64,000 nt of DNA from an uncultured Rikenella sp. (GTDB lineage: Bacteria; Bacteroidota; Bacteroidia; Bacteroidales; Rikenellaceae): the NCBI RefSeq assembly GCF_910577125.1, contig NZ_CAJTMN010000001.1, positions 19,446 to 83,445 on the forward strand. The letters are read 5' to 3'. Within the stretch, counting starts at the first letter, position 1; every line of letters starts with the position of its first letter. The notes under the pieces were generated by a model that was given only the letters and a program-made list of their open reading frames with translations, did no database searches and was not told the origin of the DNA. The translations under genes were made by a program, and so were the position numbers. Below, in pieces: positions 63,955 through 64,000 of this stretch.

Positions 63955-64000
63955 AGAGGACTGCCGCTTTTTGGAAAAAGCGGCACCAAAAACTTTTAGT
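63955..64000. repeat. Composite palindromic repeat element, copy 3 (cut by window edge)
   Basis: ACTG, hairpin TGCCGCTTTTT/AAAAAGCGGCA (63962-63985), then ACCAAAAACTTTTAG: the same terminus as copies 1 and 2 with a different but still paired stem. The rest lies beyond the window. Confidence 0.6.

Overview
The window reads as chromosome of a Bacteroidales bacterium, most likely Alistipes or another Rikenellaceae. The DNA is GC-rich and densely packed. Start regions lack clear Shine-Dalgarno sequences but repeatedly carry the Bacteroidetes promoter pattern (TTG, about 19-20 nt, then TAnnTTTG). Gene content is that of an anaerobic Gram-negative gut organism: Rnf ion pump, 2-oxoacid:ferredoxin oxidoreductase, ETF plus acyl-CoA dehydrogenase, KdsA for LPS, and host-glycan enzymes. 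The genus is an inference from overall character. No phage, IS transposase, CRISPR array or resistance island was found, and most of the window is housekeeping.

Layout. 1-1662 (-): rnfC (partial), rnfB and a RseC-like gene. 1838-3415 (+): nadB. 3505-5492 (-): an IPT/TIG lipoprotein with a large nested inverted repeat in its leader, then RNase P RNA. 5536-5790: a composite palindromic repeat. 5831-7030 (-): Smr protein, divergent from the queA-pfpI-ygiQ-dnaB operon (7069-12240, +). 12338-21567 (-): tRNA-Ser, floA-nfeD-SPOR, trkH with a sensor-like protein, then VOC, a golvesin/amidase protein and a YfcE-type phosphatase. 21634-27103 (+): rarA, kdsA, an unknown protein coupled to an Omp85-like protein, and ahpC. 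27141-27403: second copy of the palindromic repeat. 27451-35681 (-): acyl-CoA dehydrogenase, etfA, etfB, lepB, dapB, purA and cvfB.

The (+) block 35825-46895 holds a nitrilase-type amidase, TauE/SafE, lytic transglycosylase, uvrA, a DUF349 protein, pyrG and yidC. 46976-51657 (-) has korB, korA, a dihydroorotate-dehydrogenase-like protein and yggS. 51732-57098 (+) has a C69 dipeptidase, three glycosyltransferases (two a tandem duplicate), an XRE-cupin regulator and a GNAT enzyme. The right end is a small secreted glycan locus: a Ser-type sulfatase and a metallophosphoesterase/propeller protein (-), divergent from a GH123-type hydrolase (+). A DUF308/HdeD membrane protein follows, and a third repeat copy is cut by the window end.

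The least explained signals are: (1) the roughly 120-nt nested inverted repeat upstream of the lipoprotein (4870-4989); (2) the dispersed palindromic repeat family, whose terminal hairpins keep pairing while changing sequence; (3) a 20-bp palindrome at the korA promoter; and (4) an amidase domain split by a golvesin-like insertion. None is proven to be a new system.
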